Source of the DNA: DATBDN01 sp036269895 | GTDB taxonomy: Bacteria > Actinomycetota > Thermoleophilia > Solirubrobacterales > Thermoleophilaceae | Length of the DNA stretch: 40,188 bases | Direction of reading: 5' to 3' | Assembly: GCA_036269895.1 (NCBI GenBank) | Contig: DATBDN010000087.1 | Span: forward strand, 1-40,188 | Shown here: positions 28,330-36,275 of the stretch, piece after piece | Numbering within the stretch: position 1 is the first letter of the stretch | Layout of the letters: each line of letters starts with the position of its first letter | Notes under the pieces: generated by a model | What the model saw: only the letters and a program-made list of their open reading frames with translations | Database searches by the model: none | Told to the model about the DNA's origin: nothing | Position numbers and translations under genes: made by a program

Positions 28330-31300
28330 ATGTTGGTCTCCCGGCGCTGGGTCTGCACCTGCACGGATGCTCGCGTTCCGTGGCTCGTCGCTGCCGTTCT
28401 CCTGCTGGCGCTGCCGGTCCACGCACTGGCCGCGACCCAGACGCTTACGGCGACCGCCGACTCTTACGTCAGCCAGCCGAACGCGACGACGAACTACGGG
28501 ACCGCGAGCCAGATCCGCCTCGATGGTTCCCCCGTCCAGCGCGGGTACCTGCAGTTCGTGGTGCCGCCGCTCGGCGCAGCCGCGACCAAGGCGACCCTGC
28601 GGATCTACGGCGCGACCAAGGGCCCGGGGTTCGTGGTCCGCGGAGCGGCCAATGGATGGACAGAAGTCGGCCTGACGTGGAACAACTCGCCCGCGCCCGC
28701 GGCTACGGCGACCGCTACCGCGGCATCGTTCGCGATCAAGACGTGGCTGAGCCTCGATGTAACGCCGCTTGTCACTCTCCTCGGAGCAGCCGGCGGGACT
28801 GTGAGCGTCGCGCTCACGTCGACGTCCGTCACGGCGCAGGGCCTCGCCACGCGCGAAACCGGGACGACCGCCCCGCAGCTGCTCGTCGACACGGCGACAG
28901 CCGTCGCGCCGGCGAACACATCGCTGCCGACGGTCAGCGGGACGCTGCGCGACGGCCAGACCCTGACCGGAAATCCCGGCACCTGGGGCGGGACGACCCC
29001 ACTCAGCTACGCGTACCAGTGGCAGCGGTGCGACGCGCTCACCGGTGTCTGCAGTCCGATTCCCGGCGCGGGCTCGGCTGCGTACGTCCTGACACCTGCT
29101 GACGTCGGCCACCCGATGCAGCTCGTCGTGACGGCTTCGAACACCGTCGGCTCCGCGCAGGCGAGCTCGGCGAAAACCACGTCCGTGACGGCGCGCCCGC
29201 CCGTCAACACGGCGGCGCCGACGATTTCCGGCAGCGCGACCCAAGGCCAGACACTGACCGCCAACGCCGGCACGTGGACCGGCACGCCCACGATCACGTT
29301 CGGCTACCAGTGGCAGCGCTGCGACGGCGCCGGCGCGAACTGCGGCAACGTCCAGGGACAGACGGCGCAGACCTACGCGTTGACGCTCGCCGACGTCGGC
29401 TCGCGCATGCGCGTGGTGGTGACGGGCACGAACAGTGGTGGCTCCGCGAGCGCGAACTCGTCCGTGACCGCAGCCGTCACGGCGCTGCCGGTTGCGCCCG
29501 CCAACACCTCAGTGCCGACGATCACCGGCACGCCGACCGACGGCCAAACCCTGACCGGTGGCAGCGGCACGTGGACCGGGGCGGCACCGATCAGCTACGC
29601 CTACCAGTGGCAGCGCTGCGAAGTTCTGACAGGGGCCTGCACCCCGATCCCCGGCGCCGGCTCGGCCACTTATGCGCTAACCCCTGGGGACGTGGGTAAC
29701 GCGATTGCCCTGGTTGTCACGGCCACCAACGTCGCCGGCTCAGCGCAGGCGAGCTCGGCAAGGACAACGACCGTGGGCGCGCGCCGGCCGGCGAACACAG
29801 TGGCGCCGACGATCTCCGGCAGCGCGACCCAAGGCCAGACGTTGACCGCCAACGCCGGCACCTGGACCGGCACGCCCACGATCACGTTCGGCTACCAATG
29901 GCAGCGCTGCGACGGCGCCGGCGCGAACTGCGGCGATCTCGCGGACCAGAGCGCGCAGACCTACACCGTCACGGACGCCGACGTCGGTTCGACGCTGCGC
30001 GCGGTCGTGACGGGAACGAACGGCGGCGGCTCGGCGAACGCGAACTCCCCCGTCACGCCGGTTGTCAGCGCGCTGCCCACTGCGCCGGCGAACACCTCGG
30101 CGCCGACGATCACCGGGACTGCCACGGACGGGCAGATCCTCACCGCCGCCCCCGGGGCCTGGAGCGGCACGCCGCCGATCGCCTACGCGTATCAGTGGCA
30201 GCGCTGCGACGTGCTGACGGGCATCTGCAATGCGATCCCGGGCGAAACCGCCTCGACCCACACGCTCACTCCGAGCGACGTTGGCGCCACGATCGCCCTC
30301 GTCGTCACCGCGTCCAATACCGGCGGCTCGGCACCGGCGACCTCTGCGCAAACCGCGACCGTAGTCGCGCGACCGCCGGCCAACACCGGCGCGGCGCCGA
30401 CCGTCAGCGGGTCGGCGACGACCGGCGAGACCCTGGTCGCCGCTCCCGGCACGTGGACCGGCACGGCGCCGATCACCTACGCCTACCTGTGGCAGCACTG
30501 CGACAGCACGGGCTCGTCCTGCTCTGATGCCGGCTCCGCCGCCCAGGGCTATCCGCTGAGCGCAACCGACGTCGGCACGACGATGCGAGTGGTCGTGACC
30601 GCCTCGAACGTGGGCGGCTCGCAGCAGGCCGCATCCGCCGTGACTGCGACGGTCGCGGCTGCGGCCGCCGATCCGGTGATCGCCACAGCCGGCGACATCG
30701 CCTGCCAGACCACCGGCGTCGGCTCGACGACCTGTCATCAGCAGGCGACCTCGAACCTCCTCGCAGCGAAGCCGTACGCGGCGATCCTCGCGCTCGGCGA
30801 CGAGCAGTACGAGTGCGGGAACTACCAGGACTACCTGGGCAGCTTCAACAGCAGCTGGGGGCGCGTGAAGAGCCTCATCCGCCCAGTGCCGGGCAATCAC
30901 GAGTACTCGACCAGCGGCACCGGCTGCTCGACGCTCGCGGACGCGGCGGGCTACTTCGACTACTTCGACGGCCCAGGCGCCCCGACCGGGCCGGCCGGCG
31001 ATCGTGGCAAGGGCTATTACTCGTTCGACATCGGCAGCTGGCACATGATTGCGCTGAACGGGAATTGCGGGCCGGTCGGCGGCTGCGGGTCCGGGTCGCC
31101 TCAGGACACGTGGTTGCGCAACGACCTGGCCGCGCATCCAACCGCCTGCACCCTGGCGTACTGGCACCAGCCGCGCTTCTCGTCCGGCGGCGAGCATGGC
31201 AACAACGCTGCCTACGACAGGTTCTGGCGCGACCTGTACGCCGCCGGCGCCGATGTGATCCTCAACGGGCACGATCACGACTACGAGCGCTTCGCGCCCC

Positions 31301-31530
31301 AGACACCGGACGTGGTGGCGAGCCCGGCAGGGATCCGCGAGTTCGTCGTCGGCACCGGTGGCAAGAGTCACTACGCATTCGCGCCCACGGCGCAGCCGAA
31401 CAGCGAGGTTCAGGACGCGACGACGTTCGGCGTGCTCGAGCTGACGCTCCACGCGAACGGGTACGACTGGCACTTCGTGCCGGAACCAGGCGCGACGTTC
31501 ACGGACCAGGGCTCACAGCCCTGCCACTGA
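28330..31530 (+). CDS. Secreted metallophosphatase with DNRLRE domain and six Ig-like repeats
   Basis: The 1066-residue protein begins with a signal peptide (VPWLVAAVLLLALPVHALA, cleavage near residue 35). A DNRLRE-type carbohydrate-binding-like domain covers about 36-190 (ADSYVSQPNATTNYG, TWNNSPAP). Six Ig-like repeats cover about 194-777, each with the YQWQRC core. A C-terminal calcineurin-like phosphoesterase follows from about 783. Its metal motifs are complete: Asp789 in GDIA, Asp824 in LGDEQY, Asn856-His857 in PGNHEY, His946 in YWHQPR, and His981/His983 in NGHDHDYERF. It probably acts at the cell surface or outside on a phosphoester. No sortase signal or C-terminal anchor is seen. The repeats are three 588-bp units (separate entry). 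Confidence 0.9.
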   Translation: MLVSRRWVCTCTDARVPWLVAAVLLLALPVHALAATQTLTATADSYVSQPNATTNYGTASQIRLDGSPVQRGYLQFVVPPLGAAATKATLRIYGATKGPGFVVRGAANGWTEVGLTWNNSPAPAATATATAASFAIKTWLSLDVTPLVTLLGAAGGTVSVALTSTSVTAQGLATRETGTTAPQLLVDTATAVAPANTSLPTVSGTLRDGQTLTGNPGTWGGTTPLSYAYQWQRCDALTGVCSPIPGAGSAAYVLTPADVGHPMQLVVTASNTVGSAQASSAKTTSVTARPPVNTAAPTISGSATQGQTLTANAGTWTGTPTITFGYQWQRCDGAGANCGNVQGQTAQTYALTLADVGSRMRVVVTGTNSGGSASANSSVTAAVTALPVAPANTSVPTITGTPTDGQTLTGGSGTWTGAAPISYAYQWQRCEVLTGACTPIPGAGSATYALTPGDVGNAIALVVTATNVAGSAQASSARTTTVGARRPANTVAPTISGSATQGQTLTANAGTWTGTPTITFGYQWQRCDGAGANCGDLADQSAQTYTVTDADVGSTLRAVVTGTNGGGSANANSPVTPVVSALPTAPANTSAPTITGTATDGQILTAAPGAWSGTPPIAYAYQWQRCDVLTGICNAIPGETASTHTLTPSDVGATIALVVTASNTGGSAPATSAQTATVVARPPANTGAAPTVSGSATTGETLVAAPGTWTGTAPITYAYLWQHCDSTGSSCSDAGSAAQGYPLSATDVGTTMRVVVTASNVGGSQQAASAVTATVAAAAADPVIATAGDIACQTTGVGSTTCHQQATSNLLAAKPYAAILALGDEQYECGNYQDYLGSFNSSWGRVKSLIRPVPGNHEYSTSGTGCSTLADAAGYFDYFDGPGAPTGPAGDRGKGYYSFDIGSWHMIALNGNCGPVGGCGSGSPQDTWLRNDLAAHPTACTLAYWHQPRFSSGGEHGNNAAYDRFWRDLYAAGADVILNGHDHDYERFAPQTPDVVASPAGIREFVVGTGGKSHYAFAPTAQPNSEVQDATTFGVLELTLHANGYDWHFVPEPGATFTDQGSQPCH
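28909..30660 (+). repeat. Three in-frame 588-bp super-repeats coding Ig-like domain pairs
   Basis: Units begin at 28909, 29497 and 30085, exactly 588 bases (196 codons) apart; the third is slightly shorter. Each codes for an A-type repeat (LTG-C-PIPG core) followed by a B-type repeat (GANC core). The B repeats of units 1 and 2 are almost identical in DNA from about 29221-29346 against 29809-29934, including third codon positions. The third unit is more diverged. The pattern fits recent tandem duplication of a two-domain unit, or gene conversion between units. Confidence 0.9.
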
Positions 31531-31541
31531 CGGGCCAGGGC

Positions 31542-32117
31542 TCAGCCGCCGCTTGTGACGACGGTCTTCCCGTCGTCCGCGACCTTGGCCGTCGGCGCCT
31601 TGTTCGAGACCTTTCCCGTGAACTGCCCGCGCGGCGTTCCGCCGCGGGCCAGCACGGCCTTCGCCTTTCCGTTGAGGCCTGCCGCGATCAGGTATTTGAG
31701 CGAATACTTGCCGGCAACCACGGCGGTCACGTCCCACGTGAAGGTCTTCGTCTCGCCGGGCTTCAGCGGGCCGAGCGCCGACGTGCCGACGTAGGCGGTG
31801 TCGCCTCCGCGCGGGCCGGTGTTGACGATGAACTGGGGACGACGGGGATCCGCGAGCGTCGGGTCGTTCTTCGTCTGGTCGAACGAGTTCACGGTCACAG
31901 CGATGTTCGGAATCGTCTTCGTGTCGACGTTCTTCACTGTGATCGACATGACCGACCGTTTGGCGAGCGCCTGGCGGTCGGGGAACTTCGCCTCGACGAC
32001 CTGCACCTTGTACTTACCAGACGGTTCGTTCGCGTCCTGACGTTGGCCGCCGCCGCATCCGGCGGCGACGAGCCCGCACGCAAGTGCGCTGATGGTGGCG
32101 ACGGCACTACTCCTCAC
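31542..32117 (-). CDS. Putative lipoprotein (191 aa)
   Basis: The protein has a lipoprotein signal peptide, RSSAVATISALACGLVAAGC, with lipobox LVAAGC followed by a Gly-rich linker. The mature part is beta-rich (YKVQVVEAKFPDRQALAKRS, then SVMSITVKNVDTKTIPNIAVTV). It resembles the immunoglobulin-like fold of small surface lipoproteins but matches no family I can name. GTG 32117 places the lipobox Cys at residue 21, a normal signal length, and lies 9 bases after TACGAT. ATG 32165 would add 16 residues and cannot be excluded. It is divergent from the mce operon, so it may be a substrate-delivery or regulatory partner of that importer; this is inference. Confidence 0.72.
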   Translation of the reverse strand: MRSSAVATISALACGLVAAGCGGGQRQDANEPSGKYKVQVVEAKFPDRQALAKRSVMSITVKNVDTKTIPNIAVTVNSFDQTKNDPTLADPRRPQFIVNTGPRGGDTAYVGTSALGPLKPGETKTFTWDVTAVVAGKYSLKYLIAAGLNGKAKAVLARGGTPRGQFTGKVSNKAPTAKVADDGKTVVTSGG

Positions 32118-32126
32118 CGCGCGCGA

Positions 32127-32132
32127 ATCGTA
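32127..32132 (-). promoter_or_regulatory. Candidate leaderless -10 box TACGAT
   Basis: On the reverse strand TACGAT lies 9 bases before GTG 32117. The bases between 32130 and 32160 are AT-richer than the surroundings, as expected of a promoter. It competes with the longer reading from ATG 32165. Confidence 0.35.
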
Positions 32133-32186
32133 CAAGTGTCTTAGTTGCGCTTGCACCAGTTTCATCCTGGGAACAACGTTCAGTGG

Positions 32187-32216
32187 TTGCCTGTGCTGAC
32201 GGAAAACACGTACTCT
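32187..32216 (+). promoter_or_regulatory. Candidate promoter of the mce operon
   Basis: TTGCCT at 32187-32192 and TACTCT at 32211-32216 are separated by 18 bases and precede the first permease gene. The leader then carries GGAGGGGGAG (32228-32237) as a Shine-Dalgarno sequence 3-8 bases before the TTG start. TACTCT is also the -10 box proposed at 10584. Confidence 0.45.
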
Positions 32217-32240
32217 GGGAGCCCAACGGAGGGGGAGTAG

Positions 32241-33047
32241 TTGGTACGAGCCGTAGCCGATAAGGCGTTCTTGCCTACGAAGAATCTGCTGGAGCAGGTT
32301 GGGGACATGATGATCCTCACCGGTAAGACGATTATGTCCGCGATCCGGCCTCCTTATCCCTACGGCACGGAGTTCGTGCAGCAATTCCTGTTCGCGCTCA
32401 AGCTGTGCTGGTTCCCGCTGCTGATTTCGACGATCGCGATCAGCTACGGCGCGCCCGGGCTGCAGGCCGGCAACTTCCTCACGCTGTTCGGCGCGATCGA
32501 CCGTCTGGGCGGCTTCTTCGTCCTGACCTCGATCCGCGAGTTCGGCCCGAACGTCACCTCGATCATCCTCGCCGGCGTCGCCGGCACGGCCATGACGGCG
32601 GACCTCGGGGCGCGCAAGATTCGCGAGGAGCTCGATGCCCTCCAGGTGCTCGGCGTCGACCCGGTGAAGAACCTGGTCGTCCCGCGCTTCCTCGCGCTCA
32701 TGATCGCGACCGGCCTCTTCAACATCTACGCGATCATGTTCGGCATCTTCGGCGGCGTGCTGGCGACGATCAGCTTCCACGCCCCGCTCGGGCCGTTTTT
32801 CTCGACGCTGCTCACGAACGCATCGACCACCGATCTCTGGGGCTCGGTGGTGAAGACCGTCTGCTTCGGCGCGATCATCGCCGTCGTCTGTTGTTACAAG
32901 GGGATGACCGCCTCAGGCGGTGCCGAGGGGGTCGGCCGCGCCGTGAACCAGGCAGTGGTGATCGCGTTCCTCGGGATCTTCGCGTTCAACTACGTCTTCA
33001 CCCAGACGCTCCTGGCAACCCACCCCGAGATCTCGGTGATCAAGTAA
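32241..33047 (+). CDS. MlaE/YrbE family ABC permease (first mce permease)
   Basis: This 268-residue integral membrane protein is an MlaE/YrbE permease. It carries GQLQAGNF-like APGLQAGNFLTLFG, FVLTSIREFGPNVTSIILAG and TADLGARKIREELDALQVLGVDPVKNLVVPRFLA, the family's EQ-like coupling region. About five membrane helices are present. Two such permeases form the membrane channel of the MCE lipid importer. The start is TTG 32241, supported by the GGAGG-rich leader. The stop overlaps the ATG of the second permease (TAATG). In mycobacteria this position is called yrbEA. Transported substrates are usually lipids or sterols; which one cannot be read here. Confidence 0.93.
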   Translation: MVRAVADKAFLPTKNLLEQVGDMMILTGKTIMSAIRPPYPYGTEFVQQFLFALKLCWFPLLISTIAISYGAPGLQAGNFLTLFGAIDRLGGFFVLTSIREFGPNVTSIILAGVAGTAMTADLGARKIREELDALQVLGVDPVKNLVVPRFLALMIATGLFNIYAIMFGIFGGVLATISFHAPLGPFFSTLLTNASTTDLWGSVVKTVCFGAIIAVVCCYKGMTASGGAEGVGRAVNQAVVIAFLGIFAFNYVFTQTLLATHPEISVIK

Positions 33048-33847
33048 TGCCCGTCGGGTGGCTCACAGTTCCCCGCGATTGGATTGCGTCGTTCGGCGTA
33101 ATCGCCAAGTTCGCCGGGCGCGTGGTCGGCGAAGTCTTCACCGGGAAGGTCTTCCGCTTCTTCGGCGAGGCGCTGCGGCAGTGCGGCGTCCTGATCCTCG
33201 GCTCGACCATGGTCATCTGGGGCCTCGCATTCATCCTCGGGCTCCAGTGCGGCATCGAGGGCGCCTACTTCAACCGGTCGGTCGGCGCGCCCGCTTACGC
33301 CGGCGTCTTCAGCGCCTGGTGCGATCTGCGCGAGATCATGCCGTACGCCTTCGGCTACATGATGAGCGCGAAGGTCGGCACCGGTCTCGTCGCCGAGCTC
33401 GGCTCAATGCGGATCACCGACGAGATCGACGCCCTCGAGGTCATGGGCATCAGCTCCATGACATTCCTGTGCGCAACGCGGCTGCTCGCCGCGTGGCTCG
33501 TGCTGCCGTTCATGTACATCGCGGCAGTCGGGGCCGGCTTCTTCGCCTCCTACCTGGCCGTCGTCCAGCAGATCGGCGAAGTCTCGTCGGGAGGCTTCTT
33601 CCTGATCTTCTGGATGTTCCAGAACCCTCCCGACCTCTTATACAGCGTCGTGAAGGGCATGGCGATGGCCACCGCGATCGTGCTCGTGGGGCTCTACTAC
33701 GGTTACAACGCGTCCGGCGGACCGGTCGGCGTGGGAACGGCGACCGCCAAATCGATGGTGCTCAACTCGGTGCTTGTGCACATCATCGGGATGCTCGGGA
33801 CGCAGGTCTTCTGGGGATCTAACCCTCGAGCGCCGATAGGCGGCTGA
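33047..33847 (+). CDS. MlaE/YrbE family ABC permease (second mce permease)
   Basis: The 266-residue protein is a second MlaE/YrbE permease, distinct in sequence from the first. Motifs are GYMMSAKVGTGLVAELGSMRITDEIDALEVMGISSMTFLCATRLLA and a C-terminal GYNASGGPVGVGTATAKSMVLNSVLVHI. The N-terminal WLTVPRDWIASFG region precedes the first helix. It corresponds to the yrbEB position, forming a heterodimeric permease with its neighbour. ATG 33047 overlaps the preceding stop by one base. The next gene, the ATPase, begins 12 bases downstream with GGAGAGAGA before its ATG. Confidence 0.93.
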   Translation: MPVGWLTVPRDWIASFGVIAKFAGRVVGEVFTGKVFRFFGEALRQCGVLILGSTMVIWGLAFILGLQCGIEGAYFNRSVGAPAYAGVFSAWCDLREIMPYAFGYMMSAKVGTGLVAELGSMRITDEIDALEVMGISSMTFLCATRLLAAWLVLPFMYIAAVGAGFFASYLAVVQQIGEVSSGGFFLIFWMFQNPPDLLYSVVKGMAMATAIVLVGLYYGYNASGGPVGVGTATAKSMVLNSVLVHIIGMLGTQVFWGSNPRAPIGG

Positions 33848-33858
33848 CGGAGAGAGAT

Positions 33859-34833
33859 ATGGACGAGGAACGGACTGAAGAGATTCGTGACAGCGGGGAC
33901 TCCCGCGAGACCCGGGACGCGGGGGAGAAGGTCGATCCGAAGGCCCTGAACAAGGACCAGGAGGCTTACCGCGCGCAGGAGTGGAGCGCGGACGGCCTCG
34001 AGAAGCGCGAGCAGGCGCCCGAAGGCCAGGAGAAGGAATACGAGTGGCACCAGGGCCAGCGCCCGCGGCCCGAGGGCTCCGACGACGCGATCGAGTTCAT
34101 CGACGTCCACAAGGCATTCGGCCGCAACAAGATCCTGAACGGCCTCAACCTCGGCATACCCGACAACCAGATCTCGATGATCCTGGGGCCGTCGGGCACC
34201 GGCAAGTCGGTGTGCATCAAGCACATGGTCGGCCTGCTCTACCCCGACGAAGGCGACGTGCTCGTGCACGGCGACTCGGTCCCGAACATGCGTGACGACG
34301 ACCTCTTCGAGATGCGCAAGAAGTTCGGCGTCCTGTTCCAGGACGGTGCGCTCTTCGGCTCGATGAACGTCTACGACAACGTCGCGTTCCCGCTGCGCCA
34401 GCACACCGACAAGCCCGAGGACGAGATCGCCGAGATCTGCAACCGCCGCCTGCGCGAGGTGGGCCTCGGCGGGGCCGGCGAGAAGATGCCGAACGAGCTG
34501 TCGGGCGGCATGCGCAAGCGCGCGGGGTTCGCGCGCGCCCTGGTGCTCGACCCGCAGATCGTCCTCTTCGATGAGCCGGACTCGGGCCTCGACCCGGTCC
34601 GCACCGCCCTGCTGTGCGAGCTCATCCAGGAGGTGCACGCCGAGAACGGCGGCTGCTACGTCGTGATCACGCACGACATCATGTCGGCGCGTCGTGTCGC
34701 GGACTACATCGCGGTGCTTTGGAAGGGCCGGATCGTGGAGTCCGGTCCGGCGTCGGAGCTGTTCAACTCCGACAACCAGTTCGTGCGGCAGTTCCTTTCC
34801 GGCGAGGCCCGTGGCCCGCTGGGAATGGAATAA
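33859..34833 (+). CDS. mlaF: MlaF/Mkl-type ABC transporter ATPase
   Basis: The 324-residue ATPase has Walker A GPSGTGKS (residues 110-117), signature LSGGMRKRAGFARAL (Ser215), Walker B IVLFDEPD (Asp238, Glu239) and a His-loop at VVITHDIMSARR. The MRKRAGFARA form of the signature is typical of MlaF/Mkl. It powers the two YrbE permeases. An unusual N-terminal extension of about 75 residues is almost entirely charged (ERTEEIRDSGDSRETRDAG, then YRAQEWSADGLEKREQAPEG) and probably disordered. In mycobacteria the Mkl gene is unlinked to mce operons, whereas here it lies between permeases and MCE genes. ATG 33859 is preceded by GGAGAGAGA. Confidence 0.94.
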   Translation: MDEERTEEIRDSGDSRETRDAGEKVDPKALNKDQEAYRAQEWSADGLEKREQAPEGQEKEYEWHQGQRPRPEGSDDAIEFIDVHKAFGRNKILNGLNLGIPDNQISMILGPSGTGKSVCIKHMVGLLYPDEGDVLVHGDSVPNMRDDDLFEMRKKFGVLFQDGALFGSMNVYDNVAFPLRQHTDKPEDEIAEICNRRLREVGLGGAGEKMPNELSGGMRKRAGFARALVLDPQIVLFDEPDSGLDPVRTALLCELIQEVHAENGGCYVVITHDIMSARRVADYIAVLWKGRIVESGPASELFNSDNQFVRQFLSGEARGPLGME

Positions 34834-34919
34834 CCGCCCCGCAACGAACCATCTGCTGAGATACTCCGCCCTGGGGGGAGCGGTTCACCTCTGTTGGTGT
34901 CCCGTAAATGGAGGGCTAA

Positions 34920-36275
34920 CTGGGACATCAGCGGACATCAATTGCGCGAATCGTCGTTCCGGCCGCACTTGTCGCGGTTGTCGTCGTTGTCGCGTTTCTG
35001 ATGTTCAGCGGCGGCTCGGGATACACCGTCACCGCCACCTTTCAGAACGCCGGCCAGCTCGTAAAGGGCAACTACGTCGAGGTGGGCGGCCGGCCGATCG
35101 GCAAGATCAAGTCGATCGCGCTCGACGACAACGCGCAGGCGAAGGTGAAGCTGTCGGTCGGCTCGGGCTTCAACCCACTGCACGAGGGCACGACCGCCGT
35201 CATCCGCGCCAGCTCGCTGTCGGGCATTGCGAACCGCTACGTCGATCTCCACCCGGGCCCGAACAGCGCGCCGAAGATCGCGGACGGCGGGCAAATCGGC
35301 GCCGACAAGACACAGGCGCCGGTCGACCTCGACCAGCTGTTCAACACGCTCGATCCGAAGACGCGGAAGGGCCTGCAGAACATCGTCCGGGGCGGGGCGA
35401 CGCAGTACGAGGGCAAGACAGCCCAGGCGAACGAAGCGATCAAGTACTTCGCGCCCGCGCTGTCCACCAGCTCGCGCGTCGCGCGCGAGTTGCTGCTGGA
35501 CCGCCAGTCGTTCGAGCGCTTCGTCACCGAGACCGCAAGCGTGGTCAGCGCGATCGACGAGCGGCGTCCGGAGCTCGCTGCGCTCGTGGGCAATGCCAAC
35601 ACCACAGCCAAGGCGATTGGCGACGAGAACACCGCCCTTTCTCAGGCGCTTGCGCTCCTGCCTAACACGCTCCGTCGCGCGAACACCACGTTCGTGAATC
35701 TGCGCGCGACGCTCAAGGACCTCACCGTCTTGGTGAACGCGTCGAAGCCGGCCACGAAGGACCTGGCGCGCCTCTTCACGCAGGTGCGGGCGCTCGTGAC
35801 CGAGTCGCGGCCGACGATCCACGACCTGCGCATCCTCATCCGCAAGCCCGGGCCGAACAACGATCTGATCGACCTGACTTCGAAGCAGCCCAAGCTCGCG
35901 TCGATCGCCAAGAACACGTTCCCGCACGACATCGAGGCGCTGCAGCAGGCGCTGCCGGTCATCTCCTACGTCCGCCCGTACGCGCCCGACCTGACCGGCT
36001 GGATCACCAAGTTCGCCGAGGCGGGTGCGAATTACGACGCCAACGGCCACTTCGCACGCATCCAGCCGATCTTCAACCAGTTCGCCCAGACGGACACGCC
36101 GGCCGGCCCGGTCCTGACGCCGCTGACCGGCGACCAGCGCGGCCTCAACGGCCTGGTGCCGCACAAGAGCCTGCGCTGCCCGGGTGCCGCGACGCAAAGG
36201 GCGCCCGACGGATCGAACCCATGGCCGGACGACGCGCCCGGCTGTAACCCCGCATTCGTGCCGCCCGGACCATGA
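34920..36275 (+). CDS. MCE family protein (first), CTG start proposed
   Basis: The MCE domain is clear: YTVTATFQNAGQLVKGNYVEVGGRPIGKIKSIAL, then VIRASSLSGIANRYVDLHPG. A long helical region and a Pro-rich end (NPAFVPPGP) follow. The nearest standard start, ATG 35001, would remove the membrane anchor IARIVVPAALVAVVVVVAFL that MCE proteins need. The frame is open back to a TAA at 34917, and the only sensible start before the anchor is CTG 34920. GGAGGG at 34910-34915 gives that CTG a Shine-Dalgarno. This reading gives 451 residues. MCE proteins form hexameric tunnels that carry lipids to the permease. The stop overlaps the next MCE gene (ATGA). Confidence 0.9.
   Translation: MGHQRTSIARIVVPAALVAVVVVVAFLMFSGGSGYTVTATFQNAGQLVKGNYVEVGGRPIGKIKSIALDDNAQAKVKLSVGSGFNPLHEGTTAVIRASSLSGIANRYVDLHPGPNSAPKIADGGQIGADKTQAPVDLDQLFNTLDPKTRKGLQNIVRGGATQYEGKTAQANEAIKYFAPALSTSSRVARELLLDRQSFERFVTETASVVSAIDERRPELAALVGNANTTAKAIGDENTALSQALALLPNTLRRANTTFVNLRATLKDLTVLVNASKPATKDLARLFTQVRALVTESRPTIHDLRILIRKPGPNNDLIDLTSKQPKLASIAKNTFPHDIEALQQALPVISYVRPYAPDLTGWITKFAEAGANYDANGHFARIQPIFNQFAQTDTPAGPVLTPLTGDQRGLNGLVPHKSLRCPGAATQRAPDGSNPWPDDAPGCNPAFVPPGP

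Noticed and set aside
28909..30660. CRISPR array or phage tail-fibre repeats
   Set aside because: The repeats are 588 bp, in frame and protein-coding, with no short spacers, and they lie within a secreted enzyme.
29740..31473. Long reverse-strand open frame (577 codons) inside the phosphatase gene
   Set aside because: It is antisense to a gene with clear domain motifs. Its translation is Arg/Gly/Ala-rich with no recognisable family, as expected of a high-GC shadow frame.
34860..34885. Riboswitch-like leader between the ATPase and first MCE gene
   Set aside because: A short C-run/G-run pair could fold, but the loop is too tight and nothing matches a known aptamer. The gap is probably a normal intergenic spacer.
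34938..36197. Long reverse-strand frame opposite the first MCE gene
   Set aside because: It mirrors a well supported MCE gene and has biased shadow composition and no motifs.
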